The translations under genes were made by a program, and so were the position numbers. A model generated the notes under the pieces. That model was not told the origin of the DNA. It ran no database searches and was given only the letters and a program-made list of their open reading frames with translations. Of a stretch of 64,000 nt of DNA, positions 45,827 through 57,500 are shown one piece after another (within the stretch, counting starts at the first letter, position 1; every line of letters begins with the position of its first letter). The stretch is from Hypericum androsaemum (lineage: Eukaryota; Streptophyta; Magnoliopsida; Malpighiales; Hypericaceae). The stretch covers positions 1,689,001 to 1,753,000 of the forward strand of contig OZ023182.1 of the NCBI GenBank assembly GCA_963995505.1, in the 5' to 3' direction.

Positions 45827-48800
45827 TTATTCCGGTGGGAGAAGGGCTATCTCAATTTCTCGGAGCGATTTTCCTTTAGTTTCCATGACATTTCTTTTGA
45901 CGAAAGCAACAGCCATCAAGCAGAAGGTAGCGAAGATGGTGTACAAAAGCTGTGCACCGAGTTTCTCCAACAAACGCAGGAAGAGCAAGCCCACAAAGAA
46001 ATTTATCACCTAGGAGAAACACAGCATGCACAAGTAAAGATGAAGACCACAGGCACCTCCATGAGCAAACCGGAACTCATCACGCGTCATAACAATCAAA
46101 TGAAAATCAACTTCTCAAAAGAGATGTATGAAGGATTATAAGAATTCAGAGGAGGAGGTATTACCCAATGCACTGACATACAGATCGCCATAGCGGTTGC
46201 TCTGATACGGCTGGGAAATATTTCTGGTAGGAGAAGACCTGGAACTGGCCCAGCTCCTAGAGCAAATGTCAACACAAACCTGAGACAAAGAAAAATTGAT
46301 GTTATGGGCCAATACATAGAACTCGGCACTCAAAAAGAACTTTTCCATCTGTTACACCATCAGAGTAAACCTAGAAACCTCACATATATGTATCATTAAA
46401 TAAGAATCACTTTCTAATGCTCAACTTTAAGCGAGACCACCTTAGAATAGACAAAAGAACACAACTCTTATCATGCAAGGAAAGAACCAATACACAAAAT
46501 CTGACAAATAGAAAAGGTGACCTGCCATAAAAACCATGTATGAGAATATGACTACTTACATCAGCATGCCACCAACAGATAGGAAAAGAGCACCAGAACT
46601 TGACTTATGTGAAATTGCAGCTGCAGCTGCAGCTTGAATGCCCATGGATATTGCCTGTGCAAGAAACATTGTGAGGAAAAAGGGACAAAGTTTTCGGATA
46701 TTATGCTCCTTCATTCATTACATTTCTGAAAAGGAGGTTTTTGCTAAATTCATTTCTCATAAAGGAGTTAGCATTTGCAAACCCTCTTAAAAGAGAAGAT
46801 GAAATCTTGGACATTAGACATGGAAGCTCAACAGTGTTTGACTGATACAGCAAGCAAGAACCACCGTTCTCTAATTCATCATGTCTCATGATGACAGAGA
46901 AACTGAGACCTTAGATAAGTCCACAAAGGTCATCACCTTATTTTGAAGAAATTCGACCGAACATCTGATCCCCCAAGTCTTCCCCAATTGAAAACCCACA
47001 TTTCCATTAATGCATCATGCTAAACATACAAAACTTTCTACAATGGTGACATTTACCATTCCCAGGAAGCTCCACAAAAGTAGCACCTTCCGACCCAGTC
47101 TGTCCATTAAAGTCATGGCAACAACAGATCCTGGAAGCAAACTAACACAAGTCAAGAGATGGACCGTACTGGTACACAATCACAAGATGATGATGGCAGG
47201 ATGAAGATTTTACCTGTCAAATTAACAATGCCAACAAGTACATTGGCCATATTTGATGGTACTCCAGCACTTTTGAAGACCGTTGATGAGAAATAAAATA
47301 CAGCATTTATTCCTGATAGCTGTTGTAAAGCAAATAGGGTTGATCCAATAAACACAACTGCAAAAGGAGTGTGTGAATAACGAAGGCTATTGGAAACAAG
47401 GATATAAGTGGATCAGGCAGCTGAAGGAAAAGTATAACCAACAGAGAAACTGCGATGTCAAAGAGTGTTCCCAAGCGACACAATGATTCTACCTCTGAAA
47501 TGTCGGCCATAAAGCAGTTCCGATAGCTTCACAGTATCCAACTCGTCTCCCCTGTCTAACTTGGACAACTCTTGCATAGCACTTTTTACATGCCCAGGAC
47601 CCAAAATCCTCCCAAATTCAGCTTCAGCCTCTTCACTTCTGCCTTGCTGCGTGAAATCATGTCAACACAGATGTCTTAAAAATATGTCTTCAAGACAAGC
47701 AATAAGAAGCTGCAGCTCATACACTAATCTAGTGCCCAGCACATTTCAACTGTTTCCCGAAGTGTTAAAATAACCAAGATCAAGTTTGTTTGCCTTATAT
47801 CAACATATCTGCCATTTCAATACATAAAAGTTTGTAGGTTTTGCTAACAGTTCAAAATCAGAGAGCTCATAAAGAACAGACATATAAGGAAGTCTAGATC
47901 AGATAGCAGCATGAAGAGTAGATAAAATTCCCCTAAAAATTCTGTGGTGAAACAACTCAGCTATCTATTTTCTCTGACAATTTCTCTTGAGGGATCAAAG
48001 TTGTTGCTTAAAACAAACCTTGTACAGCCACTGTGGACTCTCTGCGCAAAACATCATTGCAAGAGCAAGTACTCCAGCAGGAATTGTGGATACCCAGAAA
48101 CATATGCGCCACCTGGTGAAAAATTTCAACATCATAAATTAGGTAGTCTGATCGAATAATATGGAAGATATTAGCAAGATCACTAACCAGCCTGCTATGT
48201 TTCTGACAGGAATTCCAATAAATAGTGCTCCCATGAGCCCAAGACATGTAGCAATCTGAATAAAGCTTCCATAAGTGCCCCTCACAAATGCAGGAGATAC
48301 CTGCACAGGCGACAGCCAAAAACAGGTGAGTAATGAAATAATTGTGGCACTGAAGCTAAAAGGACTGCCTCACATCGAACATTCAGCATATGTGATTATG
48401 GCATACTTCTGTAACGTAAAGGGCAGCTACAGGTGGACCAAGACCCATTCCCGTCCCAACCAGAAATCTCCCCAAGAGCATGCCAGCCAAAGTTTTGGCA
48501 CTTGCACTGCAAAGAAAATCATTGTGAGTAATTACTGTCCTTTCAGGGTTTTGGAAAGAAAGAAATATATCTGAGATGCATGCTAAGAATATTTCTGATG
48601 TTAATCAAGTAACAGACACAAACAGGATAATAAAGAACATAGACCAATTAGTATATAAAAAACCTTCCAGGAACCTATTTATCAGGTCATCCCAAACTTC
48701 CTTCATATCTTGCAAAAAGCGTTTTTCTTTTTCCAGAATGACACTGGTACTGGTCTGACACACTCAGCTTGAAGGGGAGGGGCAACATGAGTGTGTGTCA

Positions 48801-49610
48801 AGAGTCAAGACTACTTTTTAGTGAATGTTCAAGTGTTCCTACATGAAAGAGTTAACTAAAGAATGTTCGCGTTTGGCTTGATTGGCCCATCAAGCCATGG
48901 AAGATTTACCTCATACAGGCACCAATTATCATAGGCAGAGAACACAGTTGGAAAGCCCTACGCCTACCAACACCATCAGCAATCCAACCGCTGAACAGAG
49001 ATCCGATGAAGGCTCCAGCCAAACATGTACTTACAACCAGGCCTTGATTAAAAGCATAACGGTCAGATATCAACAGACTAAACTGACACAAAAATTAAAA
49101 AGGAGGAGCACAAAAATCATGGGAAGTCACCTTCAGCCAACGTGTTCCCACTAAATCCAAGATCTGAAGATATAGTTTCAAGTGGTTCGTTTACCACACT
49201 GCAGAAAAGAGACACGCATGAGACGAAAAATTGCATCCTAACAAGATAGCGCGAGGAAGAGGTTCGGACAAAATGCACGCACCCAAGATGATATCCAAAC
49301 AAGAAAGACGATATGGTACCGACTAGCACATGTGGAAGTGAAAGCCTCCAAGACGGGTTTGTAGTTTCTGGCTCCATCCCGTCCTGCAGAAGAGCTGAAA
49401 CAATAAACAAGAATTAACACAAACTCGATGCTGCACAATCATTTATACGGATGCGAACCGATGAAACCAAAACGACGCACGACCTGCATCGTCTTCGAAA
49501 TCGACAACCGAGCTGTGATCCTTGGAGTTGTTGGACAACCTTTTGCTGATCAAATATGCTTCGCCTTGATTCTGGCGTCCCCACATACCAGAAAGCTCGT
49601 GCACCATCAT
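45827..49610 (-). CDS. Plastidic-glucose-transporter-type hexose transporter (MFS sugar porter)
   Basis: Thirteen exons on the minus strand: 49610-49484, 49394-49283, 49198-49131, 49042-48910, 48506-48407, 48300-48188, 48112-48019, 47646-47493, 47357-47214, 47130-47057, 46654-46560, 46279-46165 and 46009-45827. They total 1512 nt, 503 aa, with phases all consistent. Visible motifs are SLPHVLVGTISSFLFGYHLG, DGVGRRRAFQ, GRFLVGTGMGLGPPVAALYV, CAESPQWLYK, ALQQLSGINAVFYFSSTVFK, ALGAGPVPGLLLPEIFPSRI and METKGKS, the 12-helix sugar porter signature. It resembles the probable plastidic glucose transporter 2/3 (SGB1-like) subgroup; location in plastid or Golgi is not decided by sequence. Exon 2 has a nearby alternative acceptor at 49384 that would break the frame, so 49395 was preferred. 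Confidence 0.9.
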
Positions 49611-49619
49611 ACCCTAATA

Positions 49620-51150
49620 AAACCTAAACATGATTCAGAAGGAAAGAAACTGCTTCTTCACTGCTTCCAAGTGAAGAAACTGGAAATTTTAAATTAAATC
49701 ACATCCAAATATTTGCAGTAGTTCTGAGCTAGTTGAAGCGGTTAACTAGTTACCAAATTAATTTAGATTAAATTAAATCACTCGCACCGACCCCCAAAAA
49801 AAAGGAGGGTGAAAAGACCTCTCGTCACCGGCTTGTAAGTAATCGGAGATCGATCCTCTCCGTCTCGAGCTATCGACGATCTGAGAAAAATGTTTGGCGG
49901 TTCCTGGCCGCCGGATCGACGGAGGGAGAACCAGAAGCTTCTAGCGAGAGAGGGGGGAGAGGGATTTGGTGTGTTGTGTCGTACGCGCGCTATCTTGCAC
50001 CCTCCGTGGATTTGGTGGTTCAATTAATAATACGTGAAAAGATGGGAACAGTGCTTTGGCCTATGATAGGCACCCACCTGGACGACGTTATGGTTGACGC
50101 GTGGACGACTGCATATCATCACCTGCCCAGTTCTGATGCAGGCTGTATTCTTCATTTATACCTCGAATACGCCAATAATGTTATTCGTTCAAGCACTTAT
50201 TTTCAATGTTTTTAAAACCGACTCGGAAGGCGAACCGAAATTCTTAAAATTTTTGGTCCAATCAGTCGGGTCGTCGGTCGGACCAGTAGTTCTATTTTAT
50301 ATTAATATAATTAAATAATATTTTATAAATTTAATTTAACATAAAAATGATAAAATACCAAATAATTTCAAATATTTAGCAACTTCGTTATACAATTTAT
50401 CCAAACAAAGTCTTCGAATATGAATTAAACAAATCTTGAAGAACAAGAAGATGATTATACAAGTTTTCGTGTTCGACATATTAGTCCAATTCGTTTGACT
50501 TAGTTGACATATTATCGAGAATTGTTAAAAAGATAAGTTTGCTGCGATCCAAAAGTGATGTACACGTTCCGAGCGTGGAAGCTGTGGTTTTTTTCTTAAT
50601 TAAATCAGATAAAATGAAAAAAATAAACACTAATTTTTATGATCTGGGCGAACTGGGTCACCTGGAAGCATCTGATCAGGTAGTCCGACCAGATTTTGGT
50701 CGGTCGAACTGCATTCTGGGTTTTAGGCAAAAATTGTCACGTGTTTGGTCTCGGGTAGTGGTACGAACGGTCAGATAGCTGGTCGGACTGCAGTTTTTAA
50801 AATATTGCTTATTTTAACAGGGTCGGATTCAGAACAGACAGTAGTAGGGTGATTCATGTAGGTACGGAAATCAATCTTGACCATTGATCTTTATGATTAT
50901 GCGCGCGTCACAGATCTGACGGTAGTAATTTGTCCAGGGGTATTTTCGTTAATGGTCTCCTCTCTCCTCCTTTTTTCCTCTCTTCCTTCTCTCTCCTCTC
51001 CGCCCATACTCTCAAAAACCTCTTCATGTCTGTCCATCTCTTTCCTCCTCCGGCTCTATCCCAGCAATATCCCTCCTTATCCCACGGAGATGCCGACTGA
51101 AGAGATGCCACCGACGGAGGTGCCGACTGAAGAGATGTTGCCGACAGAGG
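49620..51150. other. Upstream region of the hexose transporter and intergenic DNA
   Basis: 49790-50000 is moderately GC-rich and may hold the minus-strand 5' UTR and promoter; no clear TATA box was found. 50200-50830 is AT-rich with motifs like CGGTCGGACCAGT repeated loosely, suggesting an old repeat. No gene seen. Confidence 0.4.
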
Positions 51151-51159
51151 TGCCGACTG

Positions 51160-51405
51160 CCTTCGGGGAAGAGATGTCGCGCGACAGAGGTGGAGTTCCT
51201 GGGGCCTGAGCCATCATCGCAGAAAGCTTTTGTTTAGTTCTCGGCGCCTGAAGAGATGCCGTGCGACAGAGATGGAGTTCCCGGTGCCTGATCCACCATC
51301 GCAGAAAGCTTTTGCTTAGTTCCTGGTGCCTGAAGAGATGCCGTGCGACAGAGGTGGAGTTCCCAATGCCTGAGTCACCGTCGCCAGTTCCCTAGCGAGC
51401 TCTGT
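51160..51405. repeat. About 83-bp tandem repeat, three copies
   Basis: Units containing GAAGAGATGCCGTGCGACAG and GAAAGCTTTTGYTTAGTTC recur with starts at about 51167, 51245 and 51328. Upstream, 51088-51150 has a shorter repeat (GCCGACTGAAGAGATG). The GC-rich unit could be an old coding repeat, but stops interrupt every frame. Confidence 0.7.
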
Positions 51406-51749
51406 CTCCCCGGCATTGATGGCTTCCTCCGCTTGAATGGTCGTCATCGACAACATCGTGAGTCCTCTCTTTAGTAGTTCTTGTACACCGGAAAGACCAA
51501 TTTGAAGAAAAGAGTTGCTAATTATCTTTCTTTTGTGCGTAATTTTTTGTGTCACTTTTGAATAGGAAGCCATCGAGCTTCATAGAGATGGTCTTCGAAT
51601 TTAGCTTCAGTTGCAGATAATTACTTTCATTTTTCTTATTTTAGATAGGTATTGCTTCATTGTTTGTTTTCGTGACTGGGTGGTTTAGTGTTGTACAAAC
51701 CTAGGTTGTGATTTCACTTTGTTTAAATAGACTTTGATTGGACTCGCAT

Positions 51750-52376
51750 AGACCTGGTTATGATAAAGTAGTATGTCCGATTATGACAAAATGACATGCC
51801 CAGTTACGCAAAAATGACATGCCCGATTATAATAAAATAATATTTCTGATTATGATAAAGTGGCATGCCCGGTTATGACAAAGTGGCATGTCCGTTTATG
51901 TTAAAATGGCAGGTTCGGTTAAGATAAAATGACAAGTCCGGTTATTACAAATTGGCATGCCCAGTTATGTTAGAAGGGCATGCCTGATTTCGAGAAAATG
52001 ACATGCCATGTTACAAAAAAATGACATGTCCGATTACGTTCTTGATCAAGATAAAATGGCATGTCCGATTATGATAAAATGGCATGTCCGGTTATGATAT
52101 AATGGCATGTCCGGTTATGATATAATGGCATGTCTGGTTGCGAACGATATAATGGCATGCCCGGTTACGATATAATGGCATGTCTAGTTATGAACGATAT
52201 AATGGCATGTCCAGTTACGAGAAAATGACATTGCCCGATTACGATAAAATAGCATGTTTGGTTATGACCAAATGGCAGACCCATTTACATAAAATAGCAT
52301 GGCTGGTTATGACAAAAAGACAGGCCTGGTTACAATAAAATGGCAGGCCCGATTATGATAAAATGGCAGGCCCGGT
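51750..52376. repeat. Degenerate 22-bp minisatellite, about 28 units
   Basis: Consensus near GGTTATGATAAAATGGCATG followed by TCC, repeated across about 625 bp with point changes and a few longer units (52020-52040, 52140, 52190). Units contain several stop-like triplets in all frames, so it is not coding. Confidence 0.9.
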
Positions 52377-52389
52377 AAATATTTAATAA

Positions 52390-53330
52390 CACTTATAATA
52401 AAAAATTTAATAATACTCTAATTCGATTCACTATAATATACCATTTCGTTTCACCATAGTATACCAATTTGATTTACTATGATATACCAATTTGTACTAA
52501 TTAACCACCAACATTATCAATTTTTTATTTAAAAAAGTTTACGATAAAAAAATGAGTGCAAAAAAAACTATAATTACATTGTAACTCACTCGCCAAAACC
52601 CCAGCACACACGTGCATGATGTCACCAATGTTCTTTCCACGGGCTTTTTTTCCTTTGTTTTCATTTTAACTGTTAATTACAAGTTTGCCACTAAGAGGAT
52701 CCTCCTGCCCCTTTGATCCGGACGGGCTCGGAATAGCCCATTTCGGACTGAATCCAGGCCCTATTTTAACAGGGTCGTTTTATTCAATAAAGATTTAGCT
52801 TAATCAAAATTTTAGAAAAGTGACGGAACATTAATAGGAAAAACCCGGAGAAGATCATCACTAGACTGCCAAGTATAATAAAAAACATAATCCGAAAATC
52901 TATGAATGTATTATATCAATTAATAGCGTAAATTGCGCTCAGTTCTTTGGGGTATAGTCAAATAGACGATTCAGTCACTCCTTTTCAGAAATGCATGTAG
53001 CCGTCCTTGTAATTTAGTTTTATTATTCTCCCGAGGCAAGTTATCAATCAGTTTATTATTAATTTATTTGTAAAATAATTTTTATACCATTACACAATTG
53101 TCTCCTTCCCTCTAGCCAACTAAAGTCTTTTCCGGTCATCTTCTTCGTCTAACTAAAACGATTTCCAAACCAAAGGATTCTTAATTCGCTAATCACAGGA
53201 AATAAATAAGCCAAACCCAAAAGACCAAACACGACGAATTCTTCGACCTGGAGTTCGCCGACGCAGATGAAGAAGACAATGATGAGTTCTTCGACCTGGA
53301 GTTCGTCGTTCCCGACTACGACAAAAATGG
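52390..53330. other. Intergenic, no gene seen
   Basis: Mostly AT-rich. Around 53220-53330 there is a GC-richer stretch with a duplicated TTCTTCGACCTGGAGTTCG (53238 and 53286) that may be a relic exon (EFFDLEFxD), too short to assign. Confidence 0.4.
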
Positions 53331-53337
53331 TGCCGCT

Positions 53338-53600
53338 CCGAAAGAAAATCTTATATGGTAACCCAAATTATGCATGGTAACAAAATCTTATTTGGTAATT
53401 AAATTTTATATAGTAACTAAAATTATATATGGAAAAGAAATCATGTATGGTGATAAAAATTATGTTTGGTAACAAAAATTCTTATATGGTAACAAAATAT
53501 TATATGGTAATCACAATTATATATAGTAACTAAAATCTCTATACAGAAACTAAATCATATATGGTAACCAAAATCTTATAAGGTAACCAAATTTTATATC
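53338..53600. repeat. Degenerate 22-bp minisatellite, about 12 units
   Basis: Loose repeats of TATATGGTAACCAAAATCTT. Same unit length as the array at 51.75-52.38 kb, but with a different consensus. Confidence 0.8.
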
Positions 53601-53638
53601 CTTCTTGGTGACACCCAAATATAATCAAATATACGATA

Positions 53639-53940
53639 TTATATTTTGGATAAATTACTCTCAGGTCCCTAGTTTATAGTTTTATTACTCGTAGGTCCTT
53701 GACTTTCAAAAATAGTGTATGAGGTCCCTGCTTTTTAAGAAAATATTGGTCTGAGGTCCCTAGTCACTGGATCAGAGATTTTCTCTGGAGATTTTTAAGA
53801 AGATCGATTCGGTGACTAGGGACCTCAGACCAATATTTTCTTAAAAAGCAGGGACCTCATACACTATTTTTAAAAGCCAGGGACCTGCGAGTAATAAAAC
53901 TATAAACTAGGGACCTTAGGGTAATTTTCCCTTATATTTA
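53639..53940. mobile_element. MULE-type foldback MITE
   Basis: 53648-53931 is almost a perfect palindrome of two arms of about 125 bp around a short centre (about 53785-53800). Ends read GGATAAATTAC and, complemented, GGGAAAATTAC. The flanks TTATATTTT (53639-53647) and TTATATTTA (53932-53940) are a 9-bp target duplication with one mismatch. Motifs such as AGGTCCCTAGTTTATAG repeat on both arms. Non-coding. Confidence 0.8.
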
Positions 53941-55470
53941 TCAAATAAATAAAATGTATTATACATGAAAAATATCTAATTCTTTGAAATAATCCACAAA
54001 AATGTTGCAACAACGGATGGATAATTAGTTTAATTAATAAAAATATATATTTATTAAAAATATTTTTTTCAAGATTAAAGTTTATAATTAATCGGAGAAC
54101 ATACTAAATTTATCAAATATTTGACTCTAAACCAAACGTTTATCGCAAATTCTAACATAAATACAAGATGTTGCGCGAACTTAACTTTGTCGTCGCCTCG
54201 TCCTCTCCTCTCCTCTCCTCTCCTCTCTTGACGAACCCTCAATTTTTCTCTAAAATGGTTGTATCTTATAATCCTTTTCATTTTGGTAATCTCTTTCATG
54301 AAACTTTTACTTTTCGTTAATGATTTTATTTTCACATGTTATTATAATGTGCATTAATAGTGTTAAATTAGTTGAGAAATTAAAAACTCAACTCAACCAG
54401 CAAAACTCATAATGTCTTGATGTCTTACTGAAATTTCTAAACAAAATTAATCAAACTATTATTCCACATAAATTAAAAATTACTCAAAATTCAACAAAAG
54501 TTTTTCGTTATTTTTTGGTTTAGTAATTTAATTCTACTATTTTAGGTTAGTAATATTCCTTAAGTGAATTCTTTTTTGTTTGTAAATTGTTTTTAGTAAA
54601 ATTTATTTAATAGAATTTCTGATATAATAAATTATTTTAAGTAAATTATTTTATTATTAACTTGTTTTTAGTAAATAGTAAATTGGTTTGGACGTTGGCT
54701 ATAGTATTTTTTGGTTTGGTAAATAATTTTCAGGTATAGGACAATTTTTTTACATTAGTTAATCTATCTGGTTTGGTAAAATTTTGAATAATTCAAATTT
54801 ATTTGGAATTATTGTTGGACCTGAGGCTGCATGCAAACGTCGAATGATTAGTTACTAACGGTGGGGCACATTTGCTTTGAATTTTCTTTTAAAGAACCAA
54901 TTGTAAGAATAAGTTAATTTTAGTCATTATATAGAACATATATGAGAAACTATTTATCTCAATTTCATACTTTTTAAAAATATAATTGGTTAAATTAAAT
55001 GGTTAATCAATTCATGAATAGTCTGAGAGTCTTTGATTTTTCTAAGTAAACATGAAAAATCATTTTTCTAAATATTTATAATATCTCATTTGACTTTCAC
55101 AGATCAAAAGAAAATTTTGTATGTGAAATTGGAAATAAACCGTGATCCAAAATATATAGACATTTCATCCATATTATTAGGATCTCTAATGAAATTTTAT
55201 GTCCAAGTTTAGAATAATGACCGTCAATACAAAATCCTATTGGTAAAGTATTCCTAGGAAGTCTTATCTTTATGTCTAAATGATTTGAATTCAAATTCAT
55301 TTATGTCATATAAGTCACATTCTATATTATTAAATAACATGAAAATTTCTTACCAAAAAATAAATCTTAAAATTTTGGTAGTATGGTTAATTATCCAAAA
55401 TAAAAAGGTCCATTGTTTCTTTGTTTTTTGCCAACCCTTAATTATTATCATTCAATTATTCTCCCTTTCT
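53941..55470. other. AT-rich upstream region of the MADS gene
   Basis: No gene seen. A CCTCT tandem run (54201-54228) and several AT-rich blocks are present. Confidence 0.5.
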
Positions 55471-55477
55471 CTTTAAC

Positions 55478-55486
55478 TATATAAAG
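55478..55486 (+). promoter_or_regulatory. TATA box of the MADS gene
   Basis: TATATAAAG lies 77 bp upstream of the ATG at 55563, after a CT-rich stretch; a good plant core promoter. Confidence 0.6.
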
Positions 55487-55562
55487 TCTAAGTTGAATAC
55501 ATTTTGAAACACATAACATTAGTGATTTCATATTAGAATCTAGACTAGTATATAGAAGAACA

Positions 55563-56072
55563 ATGACTAGAAATAAAGTGAATCTCGAATTTATATCTAA
55601 TGATAGAGCTAGAAAGTCATGTTTGAAGAGAAGGACCGTTGGTTTACTGAAGAAAGTAAGTGAGTTAACTGTTTTGTGTGATATTAATGCATTTTGTATC
55701 ATTTACAGTCGCGACGATAATGAACTTGCGATATGGCCTTCACCTGATTCGGTGCAAACTCTTTCGGAGACTTACTTGGATATTCCAAGCAATGAGAGGT
55801 CCAAGAAGTCAATGGACCAAGAGAGCTACCTCAAGAAAATGATAAAAAAGGCTGAACATCAATCCATAAAGAATTCAAAGAAAAATCAAGATATGAATTT
55901 GAGACATTACATGCACCAACTCCGACAAAGTAGGTCGCTTGATCATTTAACAACAGATGAATTGACTACTTTTAGTTGGTTGATCGAGGAGAAGATCACT
56001 GACATCAAAAAGAAAATGGAGTACTTTAACGAGGTTCCTACTCTTCCTTCTTCTAAATGGCTATCCATATGA
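55563..56072 (+). CDS. Type I (M-gamma, AGL80-like) MADS-box protein
   Basis: A single-exon frame of 169 aa. Residues 1-60 are the MADS DNA-binding domain (MTRNKVNLEFISNDRARKSC, LKRRTVGLLKKVSELTVLCD, AFCIIYS). Then come the WPSPDSVQ block and MDQESYLKKMIKKAEHQ typical of AGL80/PHERES-like proteins, nuclear factors of central cell and endosperm. Intronless structure fits type I genes. The frame ends at TGA 56070, but the next 300 bases in another frame look like a lost C-terminus, so the present product is probably shortened relative to its ancestor. The TATA box is well placed. Function retained is possible, since the MADS domain and gamma-type region are complete. Confidence 0.8.
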   Translation: MTRNKVNLEFISNDRARKSCLKRRTVGLLKKVSELTVLCDINAFCIIYSRDDNELAIWPSPDSVQTLSETYLDIPSNERSKKSMDQESYLKKMIKKAEHQSIKNSKKNQDMNLRHYMHQLRQSRSLDHLTTDELTTFSWLIEEKITDIKKKMEYFNEVPTLPSSKWLSI

Positions 56073-56396
56073 TGCCCTTTATTTGAGCCAAAATTCTACT
56101 AGAAACTTGAGGAACGACAATGAACATTATGCTCGTGAAATTAATATTCGGGATGATATAAAAGTTCCATTTGGTTTGGACATGAACATTTAAGTTGATA
56201 ATAGTTCAATTAATAATTCTTTTTATAGAGTTAATAATATGATCATATTTCACTTGCTAATAGTCCAAGTGATGTGCAACAGCTTAACACCAATAACAAC
56301 AATTTGCCTCAAGTGCAAGAAGAAGATGAAGAAGAAGAAGATGAAGATGATGATGATGATGATGAAGATGAAGATGATAACGACGAAGAAGAATAA
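56073..56396 (+). pseudogene. Out-of-frame former C-terminus of the MADS protein
   Basis: Starting near 56058 in the +1 frame, the DNA reads YPYDALYLSQNSTRNLRNDN and REINIRDDIKVPFGLDMNI, then a stop. In a further frame it reads LANSPSDVQQLNTNNNNLPQ, then an acidic Glu/Asp tail to TAA 56394. A Gln/Asn and acidic tail is common in AGL80-like proteins. This indicates at least two frame breaks and one nonsense change after the present stop. Confidence 0.5.
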
Positions 56397-56576
56397 TAAT
56401 TTAAAAAAATGTGGCTTTAATCAAATAATTATATCATCTTGTATGCATACATGCATCATTGAAAAGAGAAAAACAATAAATAAATATATCTCTTTATTTT
56501 TATTTATTTTGCAATCTATTCTATCATCATGTATTATTTCGATTTAATAATCAATCAAATAAAAATTAGATATTTC

Positions 56577-56686
56577 GTAGAAGATAGTGCAAATATAGAA
56601 GAACAATTTAAAAGAATTATGAGATATTTCTTTAAATATCTCATAATTCTTTTAAATTGTTCTTCTATATTTGCACTATCTTCTAC
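56577..56686. repeat. Perfect 53-bp inverted repeat (hairpin, 4-nt loop)
   Basis: GTAGAAGATAGTGCAAATAT and onward from 56577 to 56629 is the exact reverse complement of 56634-56686; the loop is CTTT. It lies about 180 bp beyond the relic MADS tail. The arms are perfect, so it formed recently or is maintained. No transposon ends are evident. Confidence 0.85.
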
Positions 56687-56689
56687 TTA

Positions 56690-57480
56690 GATATTATTCT
56701 ATGCTCTATAACTACGCCAAGAGAAATATAAAATATTATTATTTATTTTATTATAAAAATGAAACAATATGATATAATATTTTATCATACATCAATCTCA
56801 GTAAAAAAATCAATATTCTCAAAATTGGTAACAATTTACAACAATTCTCAAAATGAGTAATTTCAAAATTAATGAGTGGCCTCCACTCTTAGTTTCGCCA
56901 TTGGCGATGTTACTTATTTATTTTAAAAATTGAAACTTGGGAGGCGGTCAGTAAGTGGGTCGACTCCCTCTCCCTGATCGTCATGTGGCGTTGCATGACA
57001 CGCCACATGACACGAAGGTGCTTAACAAGAAATAAATGGCACCACAATTTTGAGACACGCTTCTAACCATACAAATTTATTCCATTAATTAATTCTCTAA
57101 CGATGTATAATAATTACTTTCATTCAAATAATTTTTGCAATTAGTTATTCCATTAAATAGTTAATGTCATGCAATTAATCACCCCACCTATTAGCTAATT
57201 AAGATTTAAATTTGATTAAATCAAAAATATTTAGTAAGAATTCAATTTAGTGCCCCTGCTTTTGGCACTCCAATATATGTGATTTCAAAATGTTCAGTCA
57301 TAACATAAATTTTTTTTATTGACATTCTACTATTTGAATAAATTTTTTGAACTAAAATATCGTCAAATATAATTTAAAAAAAAACTTAGTTCTAAAATCA
57401 TCTCTCACCAACGACAGCGCAGCTGAACCGGCCTACAGGTCTACATAACAGAAACAAGAAAGCAATAAAAACCCTAAAAA
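56690..57480. other. Intergenic / promoter of the zinc-finger gene
   Basis: AT-rich, no gene. A palindromic GTGGCGTTGCATGACACGCCAC motif pair lies at about 56982-57008. The last 70 bases before the ATG are GC-richer and look like a 5' UTR. Confidence 0.45.
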
Positions 57481-57500
57481 AGAAGCACCGGGGAGAGGAG

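Noticed and set aside
49384..49395. Alternative acceptor for hexose transporter exon 2 at 49384
   Set aside because: It would put exon 2 out of frame with the ATG exon; the acceptor just upstream restores a continuous 503-codon protein.
50858..51209. 110-codon frame with repeated Met-Pro-Thr-Glu motifs near 51090
   Set aside because: Created by a local GC-rich tandem repeat; the downstream repeat units contain stops in all frames.
51750..52376. Array of regularly spaced repeats that superficially resembles a CRISPR array
   Set aside because: Units are contiguous and degenerate with no unique spacers, and this is a plant nuclear sequence; it is a minisatellite.
56577..56686. MicroRNA precursor
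   Set aside because: Perfect long arms with a 4-base loop are unlike plant miRNA foldbacks; kept only as a hairpin.
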